Below, one piece after another: positions 32,880-42,715 of a stretch of DNA of 64,000 nucleotides. The notes beneath the pieces were generated by a model. It made no database searches. It had not been told where the DNA came from and saw only the letters and a list, made by a program, of their open reading frames with translations. A program made the position numbers and the translations under genes. Within the stretch, counting starts at the first letter, position 1, and the number at the start of each line of letters is the position of its first letter. The DNA lies in contig WELA01007798.1 of assembly GCA_009602735.1 (NCBI GenBank), positions 62,001-126,000 of the forward strand, given 5' to 3'. Source of the stretch: Mesotaenium endlicherianum (lineage: Eukaryota > Streptophyta > Zygnematophyceae > Zygnematales > Mesotaeniaceae).

Positions 32880-33264
32880 GGTAGCTAGGATCGCTGGCGT
32901 CACCGGTCCGGCAACACAAGGACGCCAAACGGAGGAGGCACCGCGGCCGCCATGTTCCTTTCGCATCCTAGAGCCCTCCACGACCTCAGCGGAGTTGACG
33001 CCACATGCGCTCGCTTCGCCTATGACGACAGTGCAGCTCAGCGCCGAGATCATCTCTCTAGCACTGCACCGCATGTTGGCGGTCTCCTTCGCAGAGCTCG
33101 GCATCTCAATGGAGGCGACGCGGCAGGCCGCTCAGCTGATGCTCCAATCGCGCAGAGCCACCCTGCGCACCACCGCCAGGAGGCTGACGACCGATGCCGC
33201 CACCGCGGTGCGATTCGCGCCCGCGCGCCCTCCGAATGAGCGCAGGATGATCAGCACTCCTAAC
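32880..33264 (+). pseudogene. Pre-protease segment (copy B), cut by MITE
   Basis: This matches 21291-21630 of copy A (MTTVQLSAEIISLALHRM, ELGISMEATRQAAQ, VRFAPARPPNERRMISTPN) and ends at the MITE. After the MITE the sequence resumes with AVFLDLLEPQDEEP, so the protease domain present in copy A is absent. Confidence 0.75.
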
Positions 33265-33614
33265 CAAGGTTACGCCATACGCTTATCAGCCCAAAAAATT
33301 AGGCGTATTCAGCGTATAAATAGCGTCTAGCGTATTAAGCGTATTTGGATAAAATTGAAGTGTAAAAATGAAACTTTTTTGCTTGGAGGGGGGAGGTCAA
33401 GAGCTTGTATCCAAAGCATGGTGAACCGTCTTAATAAGTGTCATATGCCTTCAAGTTTCTCAAAAAAGTCGATTGGAGTAATTTTGTACACATGCCGTAA
33501 AATAAGGCGTAAATTGTGATGCGTACTAAGCGTATCAAGCAATTTTTGCTGTAACGAATTTAGCAAAGTAGCGTATCTAGCGTATTAAAAGTATGAACGT
33601 ACGGCGTAACCTTG
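33265..33614. mobile_element. 350-bp hAT-like MITE with perfect 8-bp target duplication
   Basis: The ends are CAAGGTTACGCC and GGCGTAACCTTG, and the inverted repeat extends imperfectly to about 18 bp. CTCCTAAC flanks it on both sides (33257-33264 and 33615-33622), and copy A shows the empty site (CACGCCTAACGCC). An 8-bp duplication with CA...TG ends is the hAT signature. The AT-rich interior holds repeated GCGTAT words and no coding capacity. Confidence 0.9.
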
Positions 33615-35461
33615 CTCCTAACGCCGTGTTTTTGGACCTGCTCGAGCCACAGGACGAGGAGCCAAACCTACCTAGTGCCGAGCTCCACCTCACGCTGCAG
33701 CAGCAGGCGGATGTCCTGGCAGCCCAGGCCAGGGAGCAGATCCGCATCTGCACTGCCCACAGCGCGATGATGCGGCAGATGGCGGACGATGCCACTGAGG
33801 CCCTCGCCACGGCCAGCACAGCCATCGCTGCCGCCGCCCTTGCTCGCGGTGCGGCCGCCGCACCTACGGCTCTTCAGGGGGTCTCGGCCTCTCGCGGCGA
33901 GCCGTCCGCGAGGACCAACGTCCTTGTTCGCCATGACGTGCCTGTTGGTGTGGCCATTCAGTACAGTATGGACTCTCAGCTGCCCCCTCACGACGCCTCG
34001 CATCAAACCGGCGAGACCTGGCCTCGCACCACGGCATCCGAGGACAAGGTCATGCGGCAGGCAGCTTCTCCTGGCAGATTCGACAACCAGTCCCTCAAGA
34101 GCGAGGAGGAGACACAGTGGGAGCGACTGCCAGACACATCCGTCGAGGTACTCAGCGCGGAGCCCCCGCCAGCTGCACCTACGGCACGCGGGCAGCGCGC
34201 ACCTACTGGTCTGCCCGGCTTCAGCGCACCCAGCCAGCCCATGACACACGACTGGCCCAGCAGGGCTCGCACCGACGCCACTGAACCCACCCGTCGAGTG
34301 TCACACGAGTGCTCGACGAACCACGAGTGTCGCCGCATCGCGCATTTGTTTGCGACGAGCGGGGCTGCCGCGGCCTCCTCTAGCGCTGGCACACACTCCA
34401 TACAGCAGCCAGCACCCATGCTCAGCGTCCGCGAGCCACCCCGCACGACCCCGTCTATCTGCGCCCATCTGACCTACGCACATCGCACTTCGCCGACCAT
34501 CGGACCCGCTCGAGAGACCACTCCTCTCCGCGAGACGAGCCGCTCCCGATCGCTCACACCCATTTGCGAGATGCGAGAGGTGACTCCCCTCCGCGAGACG
34601 CGCGCCTGCTCCGTCACGCCGCCCTACGACGACAGGGACCGCACACCTCCGTACGACAACACGCGGGCCCGCGGGGACACGCCGCCATACGACGACACTC
34701 AAGACCGACGCCACACTCCGCCCTTCCGGCCCCTCTCAGCAGGCAACGACGCTCAGGATTCTTCCGAGGCGCATTTTGTGAAGCTGGCCCCTACAGCTGC
34801 GCGCGCCAGCGTTCCTCGCAGCCACATCGCTGGCGACAGTCCCTCTGGGTCACCTCCTCCCAAGGTGGCCCGCATCGACAGCAGGCCGCCAAGTCGCCAC
34901 CCATTTACGGCCTCCGCATGCACACGGCTCATGCCTAGTCTCCGGCAGCCCCGAGACGCGCCCGTCCCACGAGGGCAGCCCCGGCCGCGAGTCCAGCTGG
35001 ATCCTCGCCGGTTAGTTCGATCCCCGCAGGAGGTCGACAGCTCCAAGCGCTCCGTCTGCACAGTTCCCTCTGCAGACATGCGCGCATGCCAGCGGGCCTA
35101 CTTCGACCCGCACCCCTACTTGACTCAGCGTCCCGATCTCGACCAGCTGGCCCACGCGGCCTCGCACCAGACTGACCGCGCCCAGCGCGACAGGTGGCAG
35201 CAGCTGTGCGTGGCCTCGGCCCGACGTCAGGCCCGCGCTGTCTCTCCCACAGCCCATCAGGATGCGCGCGCCTGCGGTGGCGCACTTACCAGGACCACGC
35301 ACGGGGGGAGCATCCGCAGCCGCTCACTGACCGCATCCCCAGCCTTACGCGTGACTACGCAGACCATGCTGTGGCTGCCCTCCGCATGGCGCCACATCAG
35401 CACAGCGCCGAGCGTACCTTCCCGCTGCATCTCACACAGGTGGCCGGTCTCACTGAGGTGA
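33615..35461 (+). pseudogene. Pro/Thr-rich linker of copy B
   Basis: The frame stays open from the MITE edge to 35461. It holds the same helical start as copy A (QQQADVLAAQAREQIRI), then repeats TTPLRETSRS, EVTPLRETRA, VTPPYDDRDR, TPPYDNTRARGD and TPPYDDTQDRRHTPPF. One more TPPYDD unit is present than in copy A. The last ~80 codons are out of frame because of an indel near 35265; the true continuation is in the frame of 35194-36063. An ATG inside the MITE is incidental. Confidence 0.65.
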
Positions 35462-35560
35462 ACCGCATTCGCCTTTTGGGGCAGGCAATCTACGCCAACG
35501 TCCTCACGTGGATTCTGCTGCAGACGCAGGCCTTGGCGCCTCTCTACGCCGCAGCCCGGC
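35194..35560 (+). pseudogene. Methyltransferase deletion scar (copy B)
   Basis: Here the segment before the methyltransferase (LTRDYADHAVAALRMAPHQH, then SAERT) joins directly to the methyltransferase tail (FPLHLTQVAGLTEVN, RLLGQAIYANVL). The join lies at about 35419-35421. In copy A the same flanks enclose motifs I to IX (23900-24836). Copy B keeps the motif X remnant, so it descends from an element that had the domain. Confidence 0.9.
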
Positions 35561-35584
35561 ATCCCGAGCTGCCTCGACCTGCCG

Positions 35585-37885
35585 ATGATATGGACGATGA
35601 CTCCACCGACGATGACAATCAGGCCCCGCCCGGCACGACGTGGCATCCTCAGCGTGCAGGGCCTGCACCGAAGGCGCGCGCCCGCCCCCCCCCCCCACTG
35701 CCGCGCAGGGAGGACTCTGATTTGCTGGGGGGGGGACGGCGGAGAGAGGAGTCCTCACAGCGACCCAGGGGGTCCCGATCACCCAGGGAGTCCCGGTCAC
35801 CCTTTCTTTTTCCTCGCTCGCAGGCAGACGGTGCCAGGCTCCTGGCCGCAGCTGCCACGGTGCAGGTACCCGCGGCAGGCCGAGCGCAAACTGGCTGCAG
35901 GGCAGGTGACACCTGCAGCACCACAGTCTACCGCAGCGGCAAGACAGGAGACTCCAGCTGCAGGCCAGGCGACGCCACCACCTCCACCAACGTGGAAGCT
36001 GAGGGGGACACTCACGAAGGCGCAAGCTGCACAGTTGACGGCACTGCTGGACGGGAGGCGTAGCACCAGCTTTGCCAGCGGCATGCACAATCTCGGGCGC
36101 TACAGGGGGGACCCCATGCGGATTACTCTCACGTCGCAGGAGCCCGTTTTCCTGAAGCGTTATCGCTACAGCCAATTTGAGGATGGCTTGATCAGCGCAC
36201 CCACAGGCAAGCTGAAGGACAGCCGGCTCATTCGGGAGTCCTCCTCTCGCTATGCCGCACCCACGGTCATGCCAGCCAAGAAGGATGCCTCGGGAAACTG
36301 GTCCGAGAAGAGGATGTGTGGTGACTATCGTAGGCTGAACGAGGTCATCAAGCAGGACAGATATCCTATGCCGACGCCTGACGAGATCTTTGACGACATT
36401 GGCATGTGCACTTGGTTCTCAGTGCTGGATCTGCGTCAGGGCTTCAACCAAATTCCCATCGCCGAAGAGGACCAGCATAAGACGGCCTTCTGGGGAGCAC
36501 AGCGGCTCTACGAGTGGGTGGTGATGCCGTTTGGGTTGAAGAACGCGCCAGCTACCTTTCAGAGGGTGATGGATAAGGAGCTAGCCAAGTTGTCCTTTGC
36601 CCGATGCTACATCGATGACGTGCTCGTCTTCAGTCAGGCGTTTGAGGAGCACGTGGCGCACATCACTGCTGTCCTGGACCGCTTGGAGGCCGCTGGGCTC
36701 AAGTGCCATCCAAGCAAGTGCACTTTTGGGACCCGCGAGGTGGAGTACCTTGGCCACCTGCTCCCCTCCAGCAGCTTGGCACCCCAGCTGGCGAAGATCT
36801 CGGCCATCACAGGCATCTCACCTCCTACAAATCTCTCGCAGCTGCGGGCCTTCCTCGACATTGCCAACTACTACCGCCGCTTCCTGCCAGGGTTCAGTGA
36901 GCTAGCCAAGCCGCTCAACGACTTGCTCCGCAAGGGCATTGCCTACGTGTGGGGACCAGAGCAGCAGGCGGCATTCAATAAGCTCAAGGAGCTGCTGGTG
37001 AGTGCTCCTGTGCTTTGGCGTCCTGACTACGCGAAGCCCTTCATCCTCCACACCGACTGGTTGCAGGCAGGGCTGGGCGCTGTGCTGGTGCAGGAGCATG
37101 ACGACTTTGAGCATGTGGTGGCCTACGCCAGCCGCAGCAACAACCGCGCGAAAGGCAACTATGGCTCCTACGAGGGGGAGTGCCTGGTAGCGGTCTGGGC
37201 GATTGTGCACTTCAGGCACTATCTCTACGGCACGCACTTCCGCCTGGTCACTGACCATCAGCCACTTAAGTGGCTCATAACGTCGGAGTGCTTGACCGGC
37301 AAGTACGCACGGTGGGCGCTTATCTTGCAGGAGTACACCTTCGACGTGCACCACCGTCCAGGCTCGACCAACCTGGACGCTGACGGTCTCAGCCGTAACC
37401 CGCTGCCCTCCTCAAGGGATCTCACTGTGGCCCGCCACGATGAGGATGAGCCGGTGGCCTGGCGCGCGGCGGCCTTCCTGGCCTTCACCGTGGACGGCAA
37501 TGTGCGGCCCGCAGGGTTCACTGGCCTGGACATAGTGACCGTCACCACTCAGCGATTGGCCCTGGCAGCGGCAGAGGATCAGGACAGCTGGCAGCGCGGT
37601 CCCGAGGACGTGTGGGACGACGCCCCAGTGCTGCAGTACGTCACGGCCAAGGAGTTCACACCCAATGTCAGCAAACGCGAGCGCGACCGCATCCTCAGGC
37701 GCAGTCGCAACTTCATTTTCATGAAGGGGCGCGTGCGGCGCGTGATGGCGGACGGCTCCGTCCTGGTGGTCCCTGAGCCTGCCATACGCACTCGGCTGGT
37801 GCGCCGAGTGCACGAGTCCCTTGGGCACTTCGGTGTCAAGCGCACCTCAGTCTTCTTCAGCCCGAGTACTGGTGGCACGGCATGA
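35585..37885 (+). CDS. Reverse transcriptase and RNase H of copy B (uninterrupted frame)
   Basis: This open frame of 766 codons covers a Pro-rich lead, RT (KRMCGDYRRLNEVIKQDRYP, VLDLRQGFNQIPIAEE, VVMPFGLKNAPATFQ, catalytic YIDDVLVF with GAT at 36614), the thumb and RNase H (FILHTDWLQAGLGAVL, YEGECLVAVWAI, LVTDHQPL, STNLDADGLSRNPL). It ends in the integrase zinc domain (HESLGHFGVKRT), where a 1-bp indel near 37845 breaks the frame. All polymerase and RNase H acidic residues appear present. The first ~130 codons are compressed by homopolymer C and G runs (35687-35736) that may hide frameshifts. Confidence 0.88.
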   Translation: MIWTMTPPTMTIRPRPARRGILSVQGLHRRRAPAPPPHCRAGRTLICWGGDGGERSPHSDPGGPDHPGSPGHPFFFLARRQTVPGSWPQLPRCRYPRQAERKLAAGQVTPAAPQSTAAARQETPAAGQATPPPPPTWKLRGTLTKAQAAQLTALLDGRRSTSFASGMHNLGRYRGDPMRITLTSQEPVFLKRYRYSQFEDGLISAPTGKLKDSRLIRESSSRYAAPTVMPAKKDASGNWSEKRMCGDYRRLNEVIKQDRYPMPTPDEIFDDIGMCTWFSVLDLRQGFNQIPIAEEDQHKTAFWGAQRLYEWVVMPFGLKNAPATFQRVMDKELAKLSFARCYIDDVLVFSQAFEEHVAHITAVLDRLEAAGLKCHPSKCTFGTREVEYLGHLLPSSSLAPQLAKISAITGISPPTNLSQLRAFLDIANYYRRFLPGFSELAKPLNDLLRKGIAYVWGPEQQAAFNKLKELLVSAPVLWRPDYAKPFILHTDWLQAGLGAVLVQEHDDFEHVVAYASRSNNRAKGNYGSYEGECLVAVWAIVHFRHYLYGTHFRLVTDHQPLKWLITSECLTGKYARWALILQEYTFDVHHRPGSTNLDADGLSRNPLPSSRDLTVARHDEDEPVAWRAAAFLAFTVDGNVRPAGFTGLDIVTVTTQRLALAAAEDQDSWQRGPEDVWDDAPVLQYVTAKEFTPNVSKRERDRILRRSRNFIFMKGRVRRVMADGSVLVVPEPAIRTRLVRRVHESLGHFGVKRTSVFFSPSTGGTA

Positions 37886-39054
37886 CTAAGGTTGTTGCCG
37901 TTGTCGTTAGCAGCTGCACTCTCTGCGACCGTGTGCGCTCGAGCTTCACAGCGCGCACCATTGCCCTCAGCCCCCTTCCTATTCAGGGGCTGTTCTACAG
38001 GTGGTCGCTTGACTTGGCTGGAGAGCTGCCCAAGTCTCGCTAGGGCAACCTTTACGTCTTGGTGATGATGGAGCACATGTCCAAGTGGATTGAGCTCGTG
38101 CCCTTGCCCAGCAAGGCCAGTGAGGGGATCGCTTAGGCCTTCCTCAATCAGGTCCTTAGCCGTTTTGGCGGCTGCGCTGAGGTGCTGACCGACCAGGGCA
38201 AGCAGTTCTAGGGCAGCCTTCAGAAGCAGCTGGAGCGCTCAATGATCGACCACCACACCACCTCCCGCGATCATGCTCAAACTGACGGCCTCGCCGAGCG
38301 CATGGTGCAGACCGTCAAGCTAGGGTTGCGGAAGTACTGCCTTGCCCACGACCGTACCCACTGGGACGACGCCCTCCCTTGGCTGGCGATGGGGTACACG
38401 TTTAGTAAGCAGGCCTCCCTGGCCTCGCACTCTCCCTACTTCCTTCTCTACGGCCGACAGCCCATCCTGCCGGCAGCAGCTTGGACTGTGGCCGAGAACG
38501 TCTTGGACTTGGACAGTATCGAGACATGGAGTGCTCTTATCGGGCACCGTGCTCAGCTCTTTCGGCGCCTGATGCCCATGGCCATGGATAACCTCAGCAT
38601 CGCACAGCATCGCGACACACTGAGGTCCGCCATGACTCGTAAAGGAGCCTATCATCCGCGGGTGCTGCAGTTTTTTGCAGGTGACTTCGTGTACCTGTGA
38701 CGCCAAACAAAAAACACCCTCGACCCCAGCAGCTCGCCGGTCATCCTGCGCGTCAAGCGTGCCTTGGCGTCAGGAGTCCTGGAGCTGGAAGGCGCAGATG
38801 GCCGTCTTCACAAGAACCACACGAAGAACTGTGGCCCGTGCCACCTTCCTAACCTTGACGTGCAGGTCCGTCCCCGCGACGCGCGGCCGCCCAAGGACTG
38901 GGCGTGCCAGATCTGTCACAGCACTGGCCAGGAGGCCAAGATGCTGCTCTGCGACAGCTGCAACCTCGGCTTCCACACCGGCTGCCTCGACCCGCCGCTG
39001 GCCTGCGTGCCAGCTGGAGACTGGTTCTGCGGAGACTGCACTGAGCTAGCCTGA
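37886..39054 (+). pseudogene. Integrase with PHD finger (copy B)
   Basis: The core has WSLDLAG, VLTDQGKQF with the second Asp intact (38191-38193) and DGLAERMVQ. The PHD finger at about 38905-39040 is complete (CQICHSTGQEAKMLLCDSC, FHTGCLDPPL, WFCGDC). Four stops interrupt it: TAG at 38041, 38134 and 38209 and TGA at 38698, all explainable as C-to-T changes of Gln or Arg codons. No Trp precedes the PHD His, so the finger resembles readers of unmodified H3 more than H3K4me3 readers. Confidence 0.88.
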
Positions 39055-39146
39055 GGCAGCGTACACAGCCCATCAGCTAGAGGCTGAGAGCTGGGGGGGG
39101 AATTAAAACATTTTCGACTTGACTCCCTTTTGGCTATAACGCCACA

Positions 39147-39334
39147 TGTATTATAGACTCCATTGCAGCAAAGCCTGCTTGCTTATGATGTGTTGCTTAT
39201 GCCTATGGTGCGCACTCGACCTCGAAACGCACGACACGCATGTACTATAGACTTCATTGCAGCAAACCCTGCTTGCTTATGATGTGTTGCTTGTGTACCT
39301 ATGTGGCGCACCCGACCTCGTAACGCACGACAGC
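39147..39334 (+). repeat. Two tandem 94-bp units before the 3' LTR of copy B
   Basis: Units 39147-39240 and 39241-39334 both start TGTAYTATAGACTYCATTGC and end near CGCACGACA. A third, single copy of this word set lies at 40393-40470. The LTR begins at the end of the second unit. Confidence 0.8.
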
Positions 39335-40338
39335 TGTCATGATTTATTGAGTCGGGGTTGACGTACAAAACCGAGCTTAACTTGTGCAAACAGTCTACCT
39401 AGGAAGACCGACTTTGCATTAACCTTACGCATCCATATGTTGATTTTTTCTAGATTTCCAAGTCACCAAAGTGTAGCGCGTCGAAGCATCTTCCGTATGG
39501 CACAGGTTTTGCGTCATCTGGTCAAGTGACAAGCAAGATATTTGCGATCTAGTCCGCGTCACCTACCGGCCCTTAGCGGAACTTTCCCAAATGCCAACTT
39601 ATGACTCAATATCCCCAAAGGTGACATTCTGGGCTCTCCATGACCCCACAAACCCCTAGCTTTGTATGCACAAATTCACGAGCCCCTTAGACTACATAAG
39701 TTTTGCATTTCCATAGTAAAAGTGCATCATTGACGCTATCACTTGGTGATTGCATCACATACTCCTAGAGGAAGCTTCCTCAAGTTCCAGATTCACTTTT
39801 GAGGCGCTATCTAGGTAGAATCACCGAAGGTAAGCTCCACCAATGAGAGACACATAGCATATTCTACGTGCCCTTCTTTAAAAGGTTTGAGTTATGCTTA
39901 GCCTACACGAGTGCTAGTACATGTCTTGTACACATTAGTGGACATAGGAGAGCCTTCTAGTGTGACTCAATGCATTGGATTCGCCGCATACTACGCCGGG
40001 TTTCCAGGAGTGTAACTACCAGAGATGTCCCTACACAGACATCTTTTTAGAAGTCCTCATTATGCCAGTTCTAAGTAAGAGAGATTATCAGTAAAGCTTA
40101 CACTTTTATCTCTTGTGTTTTCAGGACCAGTCTTTTGTGAAGAGCAAGCCCTCTTGGCTTCCAGTCACTTGAAGAACTTAACAAGTGGTGAGCAAAGTCA
40201 AAGCTTGAACCCTTGCATGGGACTACTCTTGAAGATCATGATGTGCTTCCAGTGATCTTTTGGAACATACTTCATTAGTTGTTTTCCTACCAATTTATAG
40301 TCTTGAGGTGCTCACTCTGGAGAGTACTCACTCCTTTG
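39335..40338 (+). repeat. 3' LTR of copy B (3' end truncated)
   Basis: It starts TGTCATGATTTATTGAGTCGG and aligns with 28573-29660 until GGAGAGTACTCACTCC. The last ~100 bp, including the CTACA end, are replaced by sequence of another copy (C). Confidence 0.82.
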
Positions 40339-41185
40339 ACTAAAACATTTGAGACTTGACTCCCTTTTTGGCTATAAAGCCGCAGAATTTTTCATTGCAG
40401 TAAAGCCTGCTTGCTTATGATGTGTTACTTGTGTACCTATGTGGCGCACCCGACCTTGTAACGCACGACAATAGTAATGCTGGTTGCACTAATGTTTCTT
40501 CTAAGAAACGTTACAACAACAACAGAGCGAGATGCTGGCACCGCGGGCTCGAGGACGTGCGGGACGACACTGCAGTAATACAGTACGTCGCCACTAAGGA
40601 GTTGGCACTCGGCACCGACACGATAGAGCGCGACCGCATCCTCATGCGCAGCCATGACTTTCTCTTTGTTAAGAGGCGCATGAGCCGCGTGATGGTGGAC
40701 GGCTCAATCTTGGTGGTTCCCCAGAGTGCTATACGCAGTGAGCTTGTGTGCACAGTGCATGAGGCCCTTGGATACTTTGGTGTCAAGCGCACGCTCAACC
40801 TTCTATAGGTTGAGTACCGGTGGCACGGCATGACTAAGGTCGTGACCGACATCATCAGAACTTGCACTCTCTGTGATTGGGTGCGCTCAAGCTTCACAAC
40901 TCGCGCTGTTGCCCTCAGCCCCCTTCCCATTCAAGGGCTATTTTGCAGGTGGTCCTTGGACTTGGCAAAAAAGTTACCCAAGTCTTGCCGAGGCAACCTC
41001 TTCATCTTGATGATGATCAAGCACATGTCCATGTGGATTGAGCTTGTGCTCTTGCCTCGCGAGGCCAATGAGGAGATGGCCTAGGCATTCATGAATAAGG
41101 TCCACAGCCGTTTTGGCGGCTGCGGAGAGGTGCTGACCAACCAAGGCAAGGAGTTCCAAGGCAGTTTCAAAAGTTGCTGGAGCGT
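40339..41185 (+). pseudogene. Fragment C of the methyltransferase-Gypsy family (integrase 5' part)
   Basis: After a pre-LTR segment (ACATTTGAGACTTGACTCCC) and a short filler, the frame reads the end of the RNase H-integrase spacer (ERDRILMRSHDFLF), the zinc domain (HEALGYFGVKRTLN, CTLCDWV), WSLDLAKKL and VLTNQGKEFQGSF. The second catalytic Asp is Asn here too. It stops at about 41185, where the minus-strand fragment E begins. Confidence 0.8.
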
Positions 41186-41436
41186 AAATAGCGCATGTGC
41201 ATGTAGAACACGTCACCCTTAATGAGCGCGGGCGTCTTAAGCCTTGCGGTCACCAACTCAGCCTTGAAACTCTGAGATTGTGTCGAGATCACAGGTTCCA
41301 GGTCTGCCGCTGAAGCGAAAGAGGGAAGACCTGTCAGCCTTGACCTCTTGGTCACCTGCCATGGGATACCAGGATTTGTAGTGAGCCCACTGGGAAGTTG
41401 GCTCAAAACAATCAGAATCTTCTCCACTAACCCCTT
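41186..41436 (-). pseudogene. Gag 5' end of inverted fragment E
   Basis: The minus-strand sequence matches the start of copy B gag (LSQLPSGLTTNPGIPWQVT, then SFKAELVTARLKTPALIKGD). It follows its LTR in the correct order and breaks off at 41186 inside the integrase of fragment C. Confidence 0.75.
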
Positions 41437-42533
41437 TGTGGTAAGGTTGATAAGAAACCCACTACAGGTAGGCATACGCTGAAGATTCTAATTGCTTGCA
41501 GGCACAGAGAGATCTTTTTAGAACTAAGGAGTGTGTACTCTTTAATGTGAGCACCTTAAGACTGTAATCTTGTAGGAAAGCAACTAATGAAGTCTGGCCC
41601 AAAACATCACTGGAAGCACACCATGATTCGCAAGAGTATTCCTATGGCAAGGGTTATAGGCTCTGACTTTGCTCACCGCTTGTGAATTTCTTCAAGTGAT
41701 TGAAAGCCAGGAGGGCTTTCACTTCACAATAGTGAAATTAAGTGGTCTTGAAAAGACAAGAGGTAAAAGTGTGAGCTTTATTGATGACTGTGTGACTTAC
41801 AACTGGCATAATGGGACTTTTAAATAGATGTCTCTGTAGGGATATCTCTAGTACTTATACTTGTGGAAGCTGGGCGTCGTATGCGGCGGATCGAATGCAT
41901 GTAGTCACTCTAGGGGGGTCTCTATTCTCACTTATATATATAAGGCATGTAGTAGCACTCCTATAGGCTAAGCATAACTCAAACCAATCAAAGCAAAGTG
42001 CTTAGAATATGCTATGTGTCTCTCATTGGTGGAGCTTACCTTGGGTGATTCTTCCTAGATGGCGCCTCAGAAGTAAATTTGGAACTTGAGTAAGCTTCCT
42101 CTAGGAGTAGGTGATGCAGTCATCAAGTGATAGCCTCAATGATGCACTTATACTGCAAAAATGCAAGACTTTTGTAGTCTAAGGGGCTCGTGGATATGGG
42201 CGCACAAAGCTAGGGGTCCTTGGGGTCACGAATAGCCAACAATGTCATCTTTGGGTACATTGACCCAGAAGTTGGCCTTTGGTGTGATTCCGATAGAGAC
42301 CAAAAAGGGTGCGAACTACGTCGCGCCTATTTTGCTCAATACTTAACTAATTGACGCAAAATCAATGGCGTTCAAAAGATGCTTTGACGCGCAACACTTT
42401 AGTGACTTGGAAATCTAGGAAAGGTCAATCTATGGATGCGTAAAGTCAATGCAAATTCATTTTTTCTAGGTTGATGGTTCATTCACGTGGACCTTGGTTC
42501 TGTACGTCAATCTCGATTCAATATATTATGACA
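41437..42533 (-). repeat. LTR of inverted fragment E (1097 bp, full length)
   Basis: On the minus strand it starts TGTCATAATATATTGAATCG and ends CTTACCACA, with the length of the A/B LTR (1088 bp). Its clean start at 42533, next to integrase sequence of fragment C, confirms the LTR start used for the other copies. Confidence 0.82.
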
Positions 42534-42715
42534 TCCATGGCCATGGACAATCTCGGCATTGCACAACACCATGATATGCTAAGGTACGTCATGACTGGTG
42601 GAGGAGCCTATCGTCCGCGAGTTTTGCAATTTTTTGCACGTGACTACGTGTACCTGCAATGCGCGACAAGAAACACCCTCAATACAAGCAGCTCACCTGT
42701 CATCCTGAGCTTGCT
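42534..42715 (+). pseudogene. Fragment C continued (integrase tail)
   Basis: It encodes MAMDNLGIAQHHDMLRYVMT and FFARDYVYLQ, the region upstream of the PHD finger. With 40339-41185 it makes one integrase from which about 130 codons are replaced by fragment E. Confidence 0.7.

Noticed and set aside
33593-33622. ATG start of the copy B linker frame
   Set aside because: Lies inside the MITE; the frame is open there by chance and the real polyprotein starts far upstream.
34003-34714. Minus-strand frames opposite the copy B linker
   Set aside because: Antisense of the conserved TPLRE/TPPYDD frame; no independent conservation.
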